From the NCBI RefSeq assembly GCF_014652475.1, contig NZ_BMYW01000007.1, forward strand, positions 62,001-126,000: 64,000 bases of DNA, written 5' to 3'. Below the pieces are notes generated by a model. That model was given only the letters and a program-made list of their open reading frames with translations. It was not told where the DNA came from and ran no database searches. Shown here piece by piece: positions 1 to 8,362 of this stretch (positions within the stretch are counted from its first letter, which is position 1; each line of letters opens with the position of its first letter). The position numbers and the translations under genes are program-made. This DNA comes from Vogesella alkaliphila (GTDB taxonomy: Bacteria > Pseudomonadota > Gammaproteobacteria > Burkholderiales > Chromobacteriaceae).

Positions 1-429
1 CTCGCCTACCGCATCGGCCAGGTAGCGTATCTGGGCGAGCGGCTGGCGGCCGGCGGCATCCCGATCCAGACGCCGACCGGCGGCCACGCGGTGTTCGTCG
101 ACGCCAAGAAACTGTTGCCGCACATCCCGGCCGGGCAGTTCCCGGCGCACGCGCTGGCCTGCGAGCTGTATCTGGAAGGCGGCATCCGCGGCGTGGAAAT
201 CGGCTCGCTGCTGCTGGGGCGCAATCCGGCTACCGGCGAGCAGGAGGCGTCGCCGTTTGAGCTGCTGCGCCTGACCATCCCGCGCCGGGTGTACACCAAC
301 GACCACATGGACTACATCGCCGATTGCCTAATCGACATCCGCGAGCGGGCCGCCGGCATCCGCGGCCTCGCTTTCGATTACGAGCCGCCCATCCTGCGTC
401 ACTTCACCGCGCGGCTGAAACCGGTCTAG
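1..429 (+). CDS. tnaA: Tryptophanase, C-terminal part (5' end outside window)
   Basis: This is the last 142 codons of a PLP-dependent beta-eliminating lyase that splits L-tryptophan into indole, pyruvate and ammonia in the cytoplasm. The reading frame is open from base 1 and stops at TAG 427-429. The stretch [19 protein letters not shown] followed by EIGSLLLGR matches the tryptophanase C-terminal domain as I remember it. Near the end LRHFTARL carries the His that tryptophanases have where tyrosine phenol-lyases have Phe, which favours tryptophanase over its close relative. The PLP-lysine lies upstream of the window. Whether a tnaB permease accompanies it cannot be seen. No terminator is obvious directly after the stop. 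Confidence 0.9.
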   Translation, partial: LAYRIGQVAYLGERLAAGGIPIQTPTGGHAVFVDAKKLLPHIPAGQFPAHALACELYLEGGIRGVEIGSLLLGRNPATGEQEASPFELLRLTIPRRVYTNDHMDYIADCLIDIRERAAGIRGLAFDYEPPILRHFTARLKPV

Positions 430-591
430 CCCCCGGCACGCGACGGCACGATGCGGCAGCGCCGTGTCGCGCCCGTCGCTGTCCTTGGCAAACGGCGACG
501 GGCTTGATGTTGTTGCGGACTATCCTATGGTTAGGCAAGAGTGCTGTCCCGGCCGATCCCCGTCCGGGGCGGGCCGGCGGGAGAGGACAAC

Positions 592-981
592 ATGAAGATC
601 AAGGTTGATAGTCCGCACGGCACCGTCTGGCTGCGTCTGGCCGCCGTGTATTTCGTGGCCGGCGTCTGGCTGGGCATCTACATGGGTGCCTCCGGAGACC
701 GCTCGCTGTATCCGGTGCACGCCCACCTGAACCTGCTGGGCTGGGTGTCGATGGCGCTGTTCGGCATCCTGTTCCGCAAGTTCCCAGCCATGGGCGCGTC
801 GCCGCTGGCGCAGGCGCAGTTCTGGCTGTACAACCTCGGCCTGCCGGCGCTGATGTTGGCGGTGACCGCCATCCATCGCGGTTACCGTGGTCTGGAGCCG
901 CTGGCCGGTGTGGCGTCCGTCGTGCTCGGTGTCGCGGTGCTGCTGTTTGCAGTCAACGTGTTCCGTAATGCCGGCAACTAG
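592..981 (+). CDS. Small four-helix membrane protein, cytochrome oxidase subunit I-like
   Basis: The 129-residue product has about four hydrophobic segments and the motif HAHLNLLGWVSMALFG near residue 44. That motif resembles heme-copper oxidase/NorB-type subunit I helices and is seen in short proteins usually annotated as cytochrome-c oxidase-like or hypothetical. It is far too short to be an oxidase, and the function is unknown. It might bind heme or assist oxidase or nitric-oxide handling, but that is inference. The start at 592 has GAGAGG eight bases upstream; a longer in-frame start at 541 lacks such a site. It stands alone between the tryptophanase and the hydroxyacid dehydrogenase, 163 bp after the former. 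Confidence 0.7.
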   Translation: MKIKVDSPHGTVWLRLAAVYFVAGVWLGIYMGASGDRSLYPVHAHLNLLGWVSMALFGILFRKFPAMGASPLAQAQFWLYNLGLPALMLAVTAIHRGYRGLEPLAGVASVVLGVAVLLFAVNVFRNAGN

Positions 982-1012
982 GCGGCGCCGGTCGCCGTTG
1001 CACATCTTGTAG

Positions 1013-1041
1013 TTGATAGTAATTCTCGATTTGGCTATGGT
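1013..1041 (+). promoter_or_regulatory. Probable sigma70 promoter with Fur-box-like dyad
   Basis: TTGATA (1013-1018) and TATGGT (1036-1041) are 17 bp apart and lie 28 bp before the start of the hydroxyacid dehydrogenase. A 7-1-7 dyad TGATAGT-A-ATTCTCG (1014-1028) overlaps the -35 element and resembles a weak Fur box. The promoter is reasonable; the Fur assignment is tentative. Confidence 0.4.
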
Positions 1042-1068
1042 GCGGTTTTCACCTCGCCGCACGCCGCC

Positions 1069-2172
1069 ATGACCGCCCAGTTGCCCCCCCTCGATCACAT
1101 CCCCGCCGATCTGGTGTCCGCGGTCGACTACCAGCGCTACGCCGCGCGCCACATGAGCGCCAACGCCCGTGCCTATGTCGACAGTGCCGCCGCGGACGAG
1201 CTGAGCCATGCGGCCAACCTTGCCGCCTTCGCGCGCCGGCAGCTGCAGACGCAGGTGCTGGCCGATGTCCGCGGCGGCCACTGCCGCAGCGAGCTGCTCG
1301 GGCTGTCGCTCAGCCATCCGCTGCTGCTGGCGCCGGTGGCGTACCAGAAACTGGTGCACGCCGACGGCGAGCGGGCCGCCGCCTATGCCGCCACCGCCAT
1401 GGGCAGCAGCATGCTGGTCAGCACCCTGGCCAGCACTCCGCTGGAGGAGGTTGCCGCCGCGGCGCAGGGTCCATTGTGGTTCCAGCTGTACTGGCAGCAC
1501 GATCGCGCGGTGGTGGCGGAACTGGTGCAACGCGCCGAGGCCGCCGCTTACCGCGCACTGGTGCTGACGGTGGACGCGCCGCTGGCCGGGGTGCGCAATG
1601 CCGAGGCCCGTGCCGGCTTCCAGCTGCCGCCGCGGGTACAGGCCGCCAATCTGGCGGGCATGGCGCCGTACCAGCCCGCCTTGGCGGCGGGGCAGAGCAT
1701 GGTGTTTGACGGGCTGATGGCGGTGGCGCCGAACTGGGCGGATATCGACTGGCTGCGGCAGCAGACGCGCTTGCCGCTGCTGCTGAAGGGGGTGCTGGCG
1801 CCGCGCGATGCACGGCGGGCGCAGCAGCAGGGCGTGGACGGCCTGATCGTGTCCAATCACGGCGGGCGGGTGCTGGACTCGGTGCCGGCCAGTCTCGACG
1901 CGCTGCCGCGTATCGCCGAGGCGGTGGACGGGGCGCTGCCCTTGCTGCTGGATGGCGGCATCCGCCGCGGCAGCGACATCCTGAAGGCGCTGGCGCTGGG
2001 CGCCTCGGCGGTACTGATCGGCCGTCCCTATCTCCATGCGCTGGCGACCGCCGGCGCGCTGGGGGTGGCGCACCTGCTGCGCACGCTGCAGGAGGAGCTA
2101 GAGGTGGCGATGGCGCTGACCGGCTGCCGTACGCTGGCCGACATCTCGCCGGAGGTACTGTGGCCTGAATGA
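1069..2172 (+). CDS. FMN-dependent alpha-hydroxy acid dehydrogenase/oxidase
   Basis: This 367-residue enzyme belongs to the FMN-dependent 2-hydroxyacid oxidase family (glycolate oxidase, L-lactate dehydrogenase LldD, mandelate dehydrogenase). It should oxidise an L-2-hydroxy acid to the 2-oxo acid. The TIM-barrel signature is clear: LLKGVL contains the active-site Lys, SNHGGR (residues 262-267, His264) the catalytic base, and LLLDGGIRRGSDILKALALG the FMN-phosphate region. The N-terminal part with PLLLAPVAYQKL also fits. No extended membrane loop of the mandelate dehydrogenase kind stands out, so substrate cannot be assigned. No Shine-Dalgarno sequence precedes the ATG. A copy of the window-wide repeat is built in as HAANLA near residue 48, and a second follows the stop by four bases. 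Confidence 0.88.
   Translation: MTAQLPPLDHIPADLVSAVDYQRYAARHMSANARAYVDSAAADELSHAANLAAFARRQLQTQVLADVRGGHCRSELLGLSLSHPLLLAPVAYQKLVHADGERAAAYAATAMGSSMLVSTLASTPLEEVAAAAQGPLWFQLYWQHDRAVVAELVQRAEAAAYRALVLTVDAPLAGVRNAEARAGFQLPPRVQAANLAGMAPYQPALAAGQSMVFDGLMAVAPNWADIDWLRQQTRLPLLLKGVLAPRDARRAQQQGVDGLIVSNHGGRVLDSVPASLDALPRIAEAVDGALPLLLDGGIRRGSDILKALALGASAVLIGRPYLHALATAGALGVAHLLRTLQEELEVAMALTGCRTLADISPEVLWPE
1209..1222 (+). repeat. Copy of the GCGGCCAACCTT repeat (coding)
   Basis: TGCGGCCAACCTTG inside the hydroxyacid dehydrogenase gene, read there as AANL. Confidence 0.8.
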
Positions 2173-2176
2173 GGCG

Positions 2177-2192
2177 TTGCGGCCAACCTTGG
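2177..2192 (+). repeat. Copy of the GCGGCCAACCTT repeat (3' end of gene)
   Basis: TTGCGGCCAACCTTGG begins four bases after the stop of the hydroxyacid dehydrogenase and lies 21 bp before its terminator. Confidence 0.9.
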
Positions 2193-2213
2193 CCACAACA
2201 CGCCGTCGCGTTG

Positions 2214-2249
2214 AAGCAAAACGGCCCGCAATCGCGGGCCGTTTTGCTT
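2214..2249. terminator. Bidirectional intrinsic terminator
   Basis: A perfect 16-bp stem (AAGCAAAACGGCCCGC and its complement) closes a 4-base loop AATC, with A and T runs on the two sides. It serves the convergent hydroxyacid dehydrogenase and the ybaY-like gene, whose stop codon lies within it. Confidence 0.92.
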
Positions 2250-2664
2250 AGGCGGAGATCATCTGCAGAGTGATGTCCGGCGCTGCCGTGCCGCCATCCA
2301 GTACCGGGTAGGGGCGGGCGCTGTGCATGCGCAGCTCGCCGTCGACGAACAGGCGCACATCCACCGCGTAGCGCTTGCCGGCCTGGATGGCCTGCGGGTC
2401 GTAGCACAGCGAGAAGGCGGCCGGGAAGGTGATCTTCTCCAGCGATTGCTCGGCGAGCACCGCCGCGGCCTCCGTGCCGTCGCCCAGCGCCAGCAGGCGC
2501 ACGCGCAGCAGGGTCTTGTCCTGCGGCCACAGCAGTTTTTCGCGGTAGGACACCGTGCCGTTCAGGTAGGCCAGGGTTGGCCGCAGCGGGGTGGCGCAGG
2601 CGGCCAAGAGGCCGGCCGACAGTGCCAGCAGCAGCTGGCGGCGGGGGAGGGTGGTGTGCATCAT
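2248..2664 (-). CDS. YbaY-like lipoprotein (YscW-type domain)
   Basis: The 138-residue product starts with a lipoprotein signal: a hydrophobic stretch then LLAACA, with Cys the lipidated residue near position 23. It should be an outer- or inner-membrane-anchored periplasmic protein. The rest (V-x-G-T-V-S-Y-R-E-K near the start, then AAAVLAEQSLEKITFPAAF and a YDPQAIQAGKRYAV stretch) follows the pattern of E. coli YbaY and of the YscW/pilotin-like domain, a small beta-sandwich. Its function is unknown. It overlaps the ccoH-like gene by ATGA (two adjacent ATGs at 2664 and 2661 are possible starts), so it is cotranscribed with the oxidase accessory genes. A degenerate copy of the repeat is read here as PLRPTLA. 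Confidence 0.75.
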   Translation of the reverse strand: MMHTTLPRRQLLLALSAGLLAACATPLRPTLAYLNGTVSYREKLLWPQDKTLLRVRLLALGDGTEAAAVLAEQSLEKITFPAAFSLCYDPQAIQAGKRYAVDVRLFVDGELRMHSARPYPVLDGGTAAPDITLQMISA

Positions 2665-3188
2665 GGGGTTTGCTCCGTGGCGGCCTTGCCGAGGGTGACC
2701 ATCGCGCCTTCCGCCGGCAACCATTCACTCTGTACCCGCCAGCTGCCCTGCTTGTCCTGCAGCCGCACATACCAGTGGCTGACCTGGTCCGGTTTCACGA
2801 TGCCCTGGTACAGCTTGTCGCCGACACGCTGCAGCGCGATGTGCTGGTCGCCCTGCTGCCGGGTCGGGTGCAGCAGCAGCAGTTCCGGGGTGCCGGTCAG
2901 CGGCTTGGCGCTGGTGTCGACCACGCGCACGCTGCGCATGTCGTCGCTGAACATCACCTGGGCGTGGATACCCAGCGACTGGGCGGCCAGGTCGCGCTTC
3001 AGCTCCAGGTTGATGTCCTTGCCCTGCTTGTAGTAGTCGTCGTTGACCATGTCGTCGGCGCCGCGCACGATGATGCCGAAGGTGACAAAGCCGGCAATCA
3101 CCACCAGCAGCGGCCCCGACATCAACAGCCAGAACCAGCGCTCCTTGTACCAGGGGCGCGCCGCCCCTGTTTGTTTCTGCATCGTCAT
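2661..3188 (-). CDS. ccoH: FixH/CcoH family cbb3 oxidase assembly protein
   Basis: This 175-residue protein has one N-terminal membrane helix (about residues 18-42, preceded by RPWYKERWFW) and a periplasmic domain, the FixH layout. The DDYYKQGKDIN stretch after the helix is typical of FixH/CcoH proteins, which help assemble cbb3-type cytochrome oxidase and its metal centres. The start overlaps the ccoG stop by ATGA, and its own stop overlaps the next gene the same way, so translation is probably coupled. Position directly after ccoG, downstream of ccoNOQP, agrees with the usual ccoNOQP-ccoGHIS order. However, the copper ATPase ccoI and ccoS are not in this cluster; a copper ATPase lies at 56-58.6 kb instead. 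Confidence 0.88.
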   Translation of the reverse strand: MTMQKQTGAARPWYKERWFWLLMSGPLLVVIAGFVTFGIIVRGADDMVNDDYYKQGKDINLELKRDLAAQSLGIHAQVMFSDDMRSVRVVDTSAKPLTGTPELLLLHPTRQQGDQHIALQRVGDKLYQGIVKPDQVSHWYVRLQDKQGSWRVQSEWLPAEGAMVTLGKAATEQTP

Positions 3189-4609
3189 TCTCCGATAAAG
3201 CTCGATTTTTCCTCGATGGCGGTGCCATCCGGCAGCGATTCGACCCGGAAGTAGATCTTGTGGCTGCCCTTGGTCGCGTATTGTGGATCAGCCTGCACCC
3301 GCACGTCGATCTGTTCGTTCTCGGTGGCCTTGACCACGATGTCCTTGCGGTCGACCACCAGCTTCAGATCCGGCAGGCCTTCGACCGTGATGCGGAAGTG
3401 TTGTTCCGTTTCCGAGACGTTGATGATGCGCACGCTGTAGTTGTTCTCCAGCCAGCCGTCGTCGGTCTCGCGCACCAGCGAGGCGCGATCCTTCAGGATG
3501 TCGACCTTGAACGGCTTGCGCATCACCAAGGACGTGACCGCGGCGCCGAAAATGATGAGCAGCAGCAGCAGGTACAGCACCACGCGCGGCCGCTTCAGGC
3601 GCGACCAGAATTCGCTCTCCGGATACTTGCCTTCCAGCGCCGCCTCGGTGGTGTAGCGGATCAGGCCTTTCGGGCTGCCGACCTTGACCATCACCTCGTC
3701 GCAGGCGTCGATACAGGCGGCGCAGCCGATGCACTCGTACTGCAGGCCGTTGCGGATGTCGATGCCGACCGGGCACACCTGCACGCAGATGCCGCAGTTG
3801 ATGCAGTCGCCGAGATTGGTATTGTCCTGGCCCTTCTTGCGCGCACCGCGTGGTTCGCCGCGCTTCTCGTCGTAGGAGATGATCAGCGTGTCTTCGTCGA
3901 ACATCGCGCTCTGGAAGCGGGCGTACGGGCACATGTACTTGCACACCTGCTCGCGCATGTGGCCGGCCAGCAGGTAGGTGAAGCCGGCGTAGAAGAACAT
4001 CCAGAAGATTTCCCACGAGCCGTAGTCGAAGCTAGGCAGCGCGGCGACCAGGTCCAGCATTGGGGTGAAGTAGCCGACCAGGGTGAAGCCGGTCAGCAGC
4101 GAGAAGGCAATCATCAGGCCCTGGCTGGTGGCGCGCAGACGCAGCTTGCGCAGCCCCATCGCCTCCTTGTCGAGCTTGAGGCGTTTGTTGCGGTCGCCTT
4201 CTACCAGTTGCTCGATCCAGATCATGATCTCGGTGTAGACGGTCTGCGGACAGGAGTAACCGCACCACAGCCGGCCGGCGATGGTGGTCCAGGCGAACAG
4301 GCCAAAGGCGCAGCACATCAGCAGGGCGGCAAGATAGACGAAGTCCTGCGGCCAGATGGTGAGGCCGAACAGGTAGAACTTGCGGTTGACCAGGTCGAAC
4401 AGTACCGCCTGGCGCCCGTTCCATTGCAGCCAGGGCAGGCCGAAGTAGACCAGCTGGGTGGCGACCACGAACAGGATGCGCCAGTTGTTGAACAGGCCGC
4501 TGACGCTGCGCGGATGGATCTTTTTCTGTGCCTCGTACAGCGACACGGTCTGCATTTCCGGTTTGGCCGGCTCGACCCTGACCGGGATGTCTTTCAGCTT
4601 TTGGCTCAT
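3185..4609 (-). CDS. ccoG: Cytochrome c oxidase accessory protein CcoG (FixG/RdxA)
   Basis: The 474-residue membrane protein is a polyferredoxin linked to copper handling and assembly of cbb3 oxidase. It has several hydrophobic helices (about residues 30-205). An LWCGYSCPQTVYTE motif is followed by a cytoplasmic ferredoxin domain with two 4Fe-4S clusters (CINCGICVQVCPVGID and ECIGCAACIDACDE), one more helix and a beta-rich periplasmic tail. The start at 4609 is preferred because AGGA lies eight bases upstream; an in-frame start at 4648 adds residues with no such site. It is 150 bp downstream of ccoP, separated from it by a terminator and an inverted repeat, so it may have its own promoter. 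It is cotranscribed with ccoH. Confidence 0.95.
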   Translation of the reverse strand: MSQKLKDIPVRVEPAKPEMQTVSLYEAQKKIHPRSVSGLFNNWRILFVVATQLVYFGLPWLQWNGRQAVLFDLVNRKFYLFGLTIWPQDFVYLAALLMCCAFGLFAWTTIAGRLWCGYSCPQTVYTEIMIWIEQLVEGDRNKRLKLDKEAMGLRKLRLRATSQGLMIAFSLLTGFTLVGYFTPMLDLVAALPSFDYGSWEIFWMFFYAGFTYLLAGHMREQVCKYMCPYARFQSAMFDEDTLIISYDEKRGEPRGARKKGQDNTNLGDCINCGICVQVCPVGIDIRNGLQYECIGCAACIDACDEVMVKVGSPKGLIRYTTEAALEGKYPESEFWSRLKRPRVVLYLLLLLIIFGAAVTSLVMRKPFKVDILKDRASLVRETDDGWLENNYSVRIINVSETEQHFRITVEGLPDLKLVVDRKDIVVKATENEQIDVRVQADPQYATKGSHKIYFRVESLPDGTAIEEKSSFIGE

Positions 4610-4633
4610 GCTGCGGTTCCTGGCTAGAAAATT

Positions 4634-4667
4634 TCGCGAAGTACACAATCCATTATGTACTGTGCGA
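4634..4667. promoter_or_regulatory. Inverted repeat upstream of ccoG, possible operator
   Basis: TCGCGAAGTACA (4634-4645) and TGTACTGTGCGA (4656-4667) pair at 10 of 12 positions around a 10-bp centre. The repeat begins 25 bp upstream of the ccoG start. No regulator can be named; it does not fit the FNR consensus. Confidence 0.35.
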
Positions 4668-4721
4668 ACTGTTCTGAATGGTGATTTATTTTACTAATAG
4701 ATAGATTGTATGCCGCAAAAG

Positions 4722-4747
4722 ATACTGCCCGCTTGCGCGGGCAGTAT
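4722..4747 (-). terminator. Intrinsic terminator of ccoNOQP
   Basis: An 11-bp perfect stem (ATACTGCCCGC and complement) with a 4-base loop is followed on the minus strand by CTTTTG. It begins 14 bp after the ccoP stop. Read-through to ccoG is possible because the T-tract is short. Confidence 0.8.
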
Positions 4748-4760
4748 TGAGCAGCATCAA

Positions 4761-5675
4761 TTACTCTGCTTTGGTTTTGTTGGACAGGCCCCAGACATAA
4801 GAGGTCAGCAGGTGAACCTTGCCGTCGCCGAGGAAGTCCTTCCAGGCCGGCATCTGGTTGTTGCGACCGTTGGTCACGGTTTCGATGATGGTCTTCTCGG
4901 TACCGCCATACAGCCAGACGTTGTCGGTCAGGTTCGGTGCACCCAGTGCCTGGTTACCCTTGCCGTCGGCGCCGTGGCAGGCTGCGCACACCGCGGTAAA
5001 GGTTTCCTTGCCGCGGCTGGCACGCTCGGCGTCATGCCTCTTGCCGGACAGCGACATCGCATAGTTGGCCACATCCTTGACCTTCTCTTCGCCGAAGGCG
5101 GCGCCGAAGGCCGGCATCTGGCCGTGACGGCCGTTATCCAGCGTGGTCTTGATGATTTCCGGGGTACCGCCGTACAGCCAGTCGTTGTCGGTCAGGTTCG
5201 GGAAGCCCTTGGCGCCGCGTGCGTCAGAGCCGTGGCACTGTACACAGTAGGTCTGGAACAGGCGCTTGCCCATGGCCTGCGCTTCCGGATCGGCGGCTAC
5301 GGTTTTCACGTCCATTTTCATGAACTTGTCGTACAGCGGCTGGTACTTGGCTTCCGCCTGGGCTTTCTCTTCCTTGTACTGGCCAACGGAAGTCCAGCCG
5401 CGGATGCCTTTCCAGGTGCCCAGACCCGGGTACAGCACCAGGTAGACGGCACCGAAGATCAGGGTGATGTAGAACATCAGCATCCACCAGCGCGGCAGCG
5501 GGTTGTTGTATTCCTCGAGGTCGTCATCCCAGACGTGCCCCATGGTTTTTACTTCTTCCCCTTTTTGTACCGTGGTCTTCGACTGGCTGAACAGCAAGTA
5601 CGTCAAACCGACGATACCTACGATCACGATTACCGTGATGTAGATACTCCAGAAATCACTCACGAAATCACTCAT
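4761..5675 (-). CDS. ccoP: cbb3-type cytochrome c oxidase subunit III (CcoP)
   Basis: The 304-residue diheme subunit passes electrons to the oxidase core on the periplasmic face. Two membrane helices are visible (about residues 9-29 and 63-84), consistent with the long form of CcoP. They are followed by two cytochrome c domains with heme sites CVQCH (144-148) and CAACH (230-234), each followed by a QMPA(F/W) segment supplying the Met ligand. The duplicated LTDN(D/V)WLYGGT blocks reflect the domain repeat. It overlaps ccoQ by ATGA and is the last gene of ccoNOQP; a hairpin terminator follows. Confidence 0.97.
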   Translation of the reverse strand: MSDFVSDFWSIYITVIVIVGIVGLTYLLFSQSKTTVQKGEEVKTMGHVWDDDLEEYNNPLPRWWMLMFYITLIFGAVYLVLYPGLGTWKGIRGWTSVGQYKEEKAQAEAKYQPLYDKFMKMDVKTVAADPEAQAMGKRLFQTYCVQCHGSDARGAKGFPNLTDNDWLYGGTPEIIKTTLDNGRHGQMPAFGAAFGEEKVKDVANYAMSLSGKRHDAERASRGKETFTAVCAACHGADGKGNQALGAPNLTDNVWLYGGTEKTIIETVTNGRNNQMPAWKDFLGDGKVHLLTSYVWGLSNKTKAE

Positions 5676-5857
5676 TTCTTCGCTCCGTTAGCGGCGTCAA
5701 TCCCATGCTGCTCTTCCTCGTCGCCATTGAAGACAAGGTTGGCCGCATCGTCGTAACGCCTCTGCGATTTTTTACCGAAGGCACCGATCAGGATCACGAT
5801 AAACGTCACAAAACAGAATACCGTGAACAGGATGCGGGCCAGATTGGTCAAGTCCAT
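5672..5857 (-). CDS. ccoQ: cbb3-type oxidase small subunit CcoQ
   Basis: This 61-residue protein has one N-terminal membrane helix (about residues 8-28) and a charged tail (KKSQRRYDDAANLVFNGDEEE), the normal form of CcoQ/FixQ. CcoQ stabilises the cbb3 complex. It lies three bases after ccoO and overlaps ccoP by four bases, so it is in the expected place. The tail motif with DAAN and acidic residues is common in CcoQ of betaproteobacteria. Confidence 0.93.
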   Translation of the reverse strand: MDLTNLARILFTVFCFVTFIVILIGAFGKKSQRRYDDAANLVFNGDEEEQHGIDAANGAKK

Positions 5858-5860
5858 GAC

Positions 5861-6475
5861 TTAGCGCGCGTTCTTCAGCGCAAGGCCAAGGCCCTGCATG
5901 TAGGCGATGATCGCGTCCATTTCGGACTTGCCTTCGACCATGGCCTGGGCTTCGGCAATTTCCTTGTCGGTGTACGGTACGCCAACCTTGCGCAGCGCGG
6001 TCATCTTGGCGGCGACACCCTCGGCGTCGGCCAGGTTGCGTGCCAGCCACGGGAAGGCAGGCATGTTGGACTCCGGTACCACGTCACGCGGGTTGACCAG
6101 ATGCACGCGATGCCATTCGTCGGAGTAGCGGCCACCGACACGGGCCAGATCCGGACCGGTACGCTTGGAGCCCCACTGGAACGGGTGGTCGTACACCGAC
6201 TCGCCGGCGACCGAGTAGTGGCCGTAGCGTTCGGTTTCAGCACGGAACGGACGCACCATCTGCGAGTGGCAGCCGTAGCAGCCTTCGCGGATGTACAGGT
6301 CGCGGCCGGTCAGCTGCAGCGCGTTGTACGGCTTGACGCCGGCGATCGGCTGGGTGGTCGACTTCTGGAACATCAGCGGCACGATCTCGACCAGTGCGGC
6401 AATGCTGATCACCAGCAGGGTCAGCACGATCAGATAGGCGACGTTTTCTTCAATCAGTTTCTGGATTTTTTCCAT
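5861..6475 (-). CDS. ccoO: cbb3-type cytochrome c oxidase subunit II (CcoO)
   Basis: The 204-residue monoheme subunit is anchored by one N-terminal helix (about residues 13-35). The heme c site is CYGCH (66-70), followed by [15 protein letters not shown], which is nearly invariant in Cco[10 protein letters not shown] further on supplies the axial Met. It conveys electrons from CcoP to the CcoN core. It begins 18 bp after ccoN, with an AAAGAA-type ribosome site, and is followed immediately by ccoQ. Confidence 0.97.
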   Translation of the reverse strand: MEKIQKLIEENVAYLIVLTLLVISIAALVEIVPLMFQKSTTQPIAGVKPYNALQLTGRDLYIREGCYGCHSQMVRPFRAETERYGHYSVAGESVYDHPFQWGSKRTGPDLARVGGRYSDEWHRVHLVNPRDVVPESNMPAFPWLARNLADAEGVAAKMTALRKVGVPYTDKEIAEAQAMVEGKSEMDAIIAYMQGLGLALKNAR

Positions 6476-6493
6476 GATGGTTCTTTCTGTCCC

Positions 6494-7918
<1,425 letters not shown>

Positions 7919-8362
7919 TTAGGGTTTTCTCCAAGGTTGCGAACTAGAACGTAAAACCGTAGCGACTTGAAACCCCGGTGCGTAACCCCATATGAAAATG
8001 AAGTCGGGCAAGTCGCGGGGATGGCAGAGGGCCGTGGATGGCATAAGACCGGGTGACCATTTCTTGGTGGTGCACGGTATCGGTGTTATTCCAGTCGCTA
8101 TCAAAGCGCCCCGAATCCCCATTTATTCAATCAGGCATTCTAAATCAAATCGGGTGTCAGCGGCCAGACGACAGCGCCGGTGAGCCCGGCTTTTTGCGCT
8201 GTCCGTCGCGGCGTGTCAGGCTGAAAAGCCCTTTTTGCCCACTGCGATTATATTGTCATTGCCTTTGCCCATTTTGATGAAGATCAAGCGGCCACCCCGC
8301 CTGCGCCGGACAGGACATGGTGCTAGAATCCCCCACTTTCCCTTCCAGCCCGGGGTTGTGTC
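7919..8362. other. Divergent intergenic region of ccoN and the M61 peptidase
   Basis: These 444 bp hold the predicted oxygen-responsive promoter of cco (8247-8287) and a hairpin in its leader (8170-8203; GACAGC/GCTGTC outside, GCCGG/CCGGC inside). The rest of the predicted 320-nt leader shows no recognisable riboswitch. A 67-codon minus-strand ORF (7919-8122) ends just before ccoN but has no ribosome site or recognisable product. Confidence 0.6.
8247..8287 (-). promoter_or_regulatory. Class II FNR/ANR-type promoter of ccoNOQP
   Basis: TTGATGAAGATCAA (8274-8287) is a perfect FNR site, TTGAT-N4-ATCAA. Reading leftward, a perfect TATAAT occupies 8252 to 8247. With a start site near 8240 the FNR site centres at about -40.5, the classical activating position. 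The gene reached is ccoN, 320 bp further on. Confidence 0.75.

Noticed and set aside
7919-8122. A 67-codon ORF in the ccoN leader ending at the ccoN start
   Set aside because: It has no ribosome site and no recognisable sequence. Direct abutment on ccoN could mean a leader peptide, but nothing supports it beyond position.
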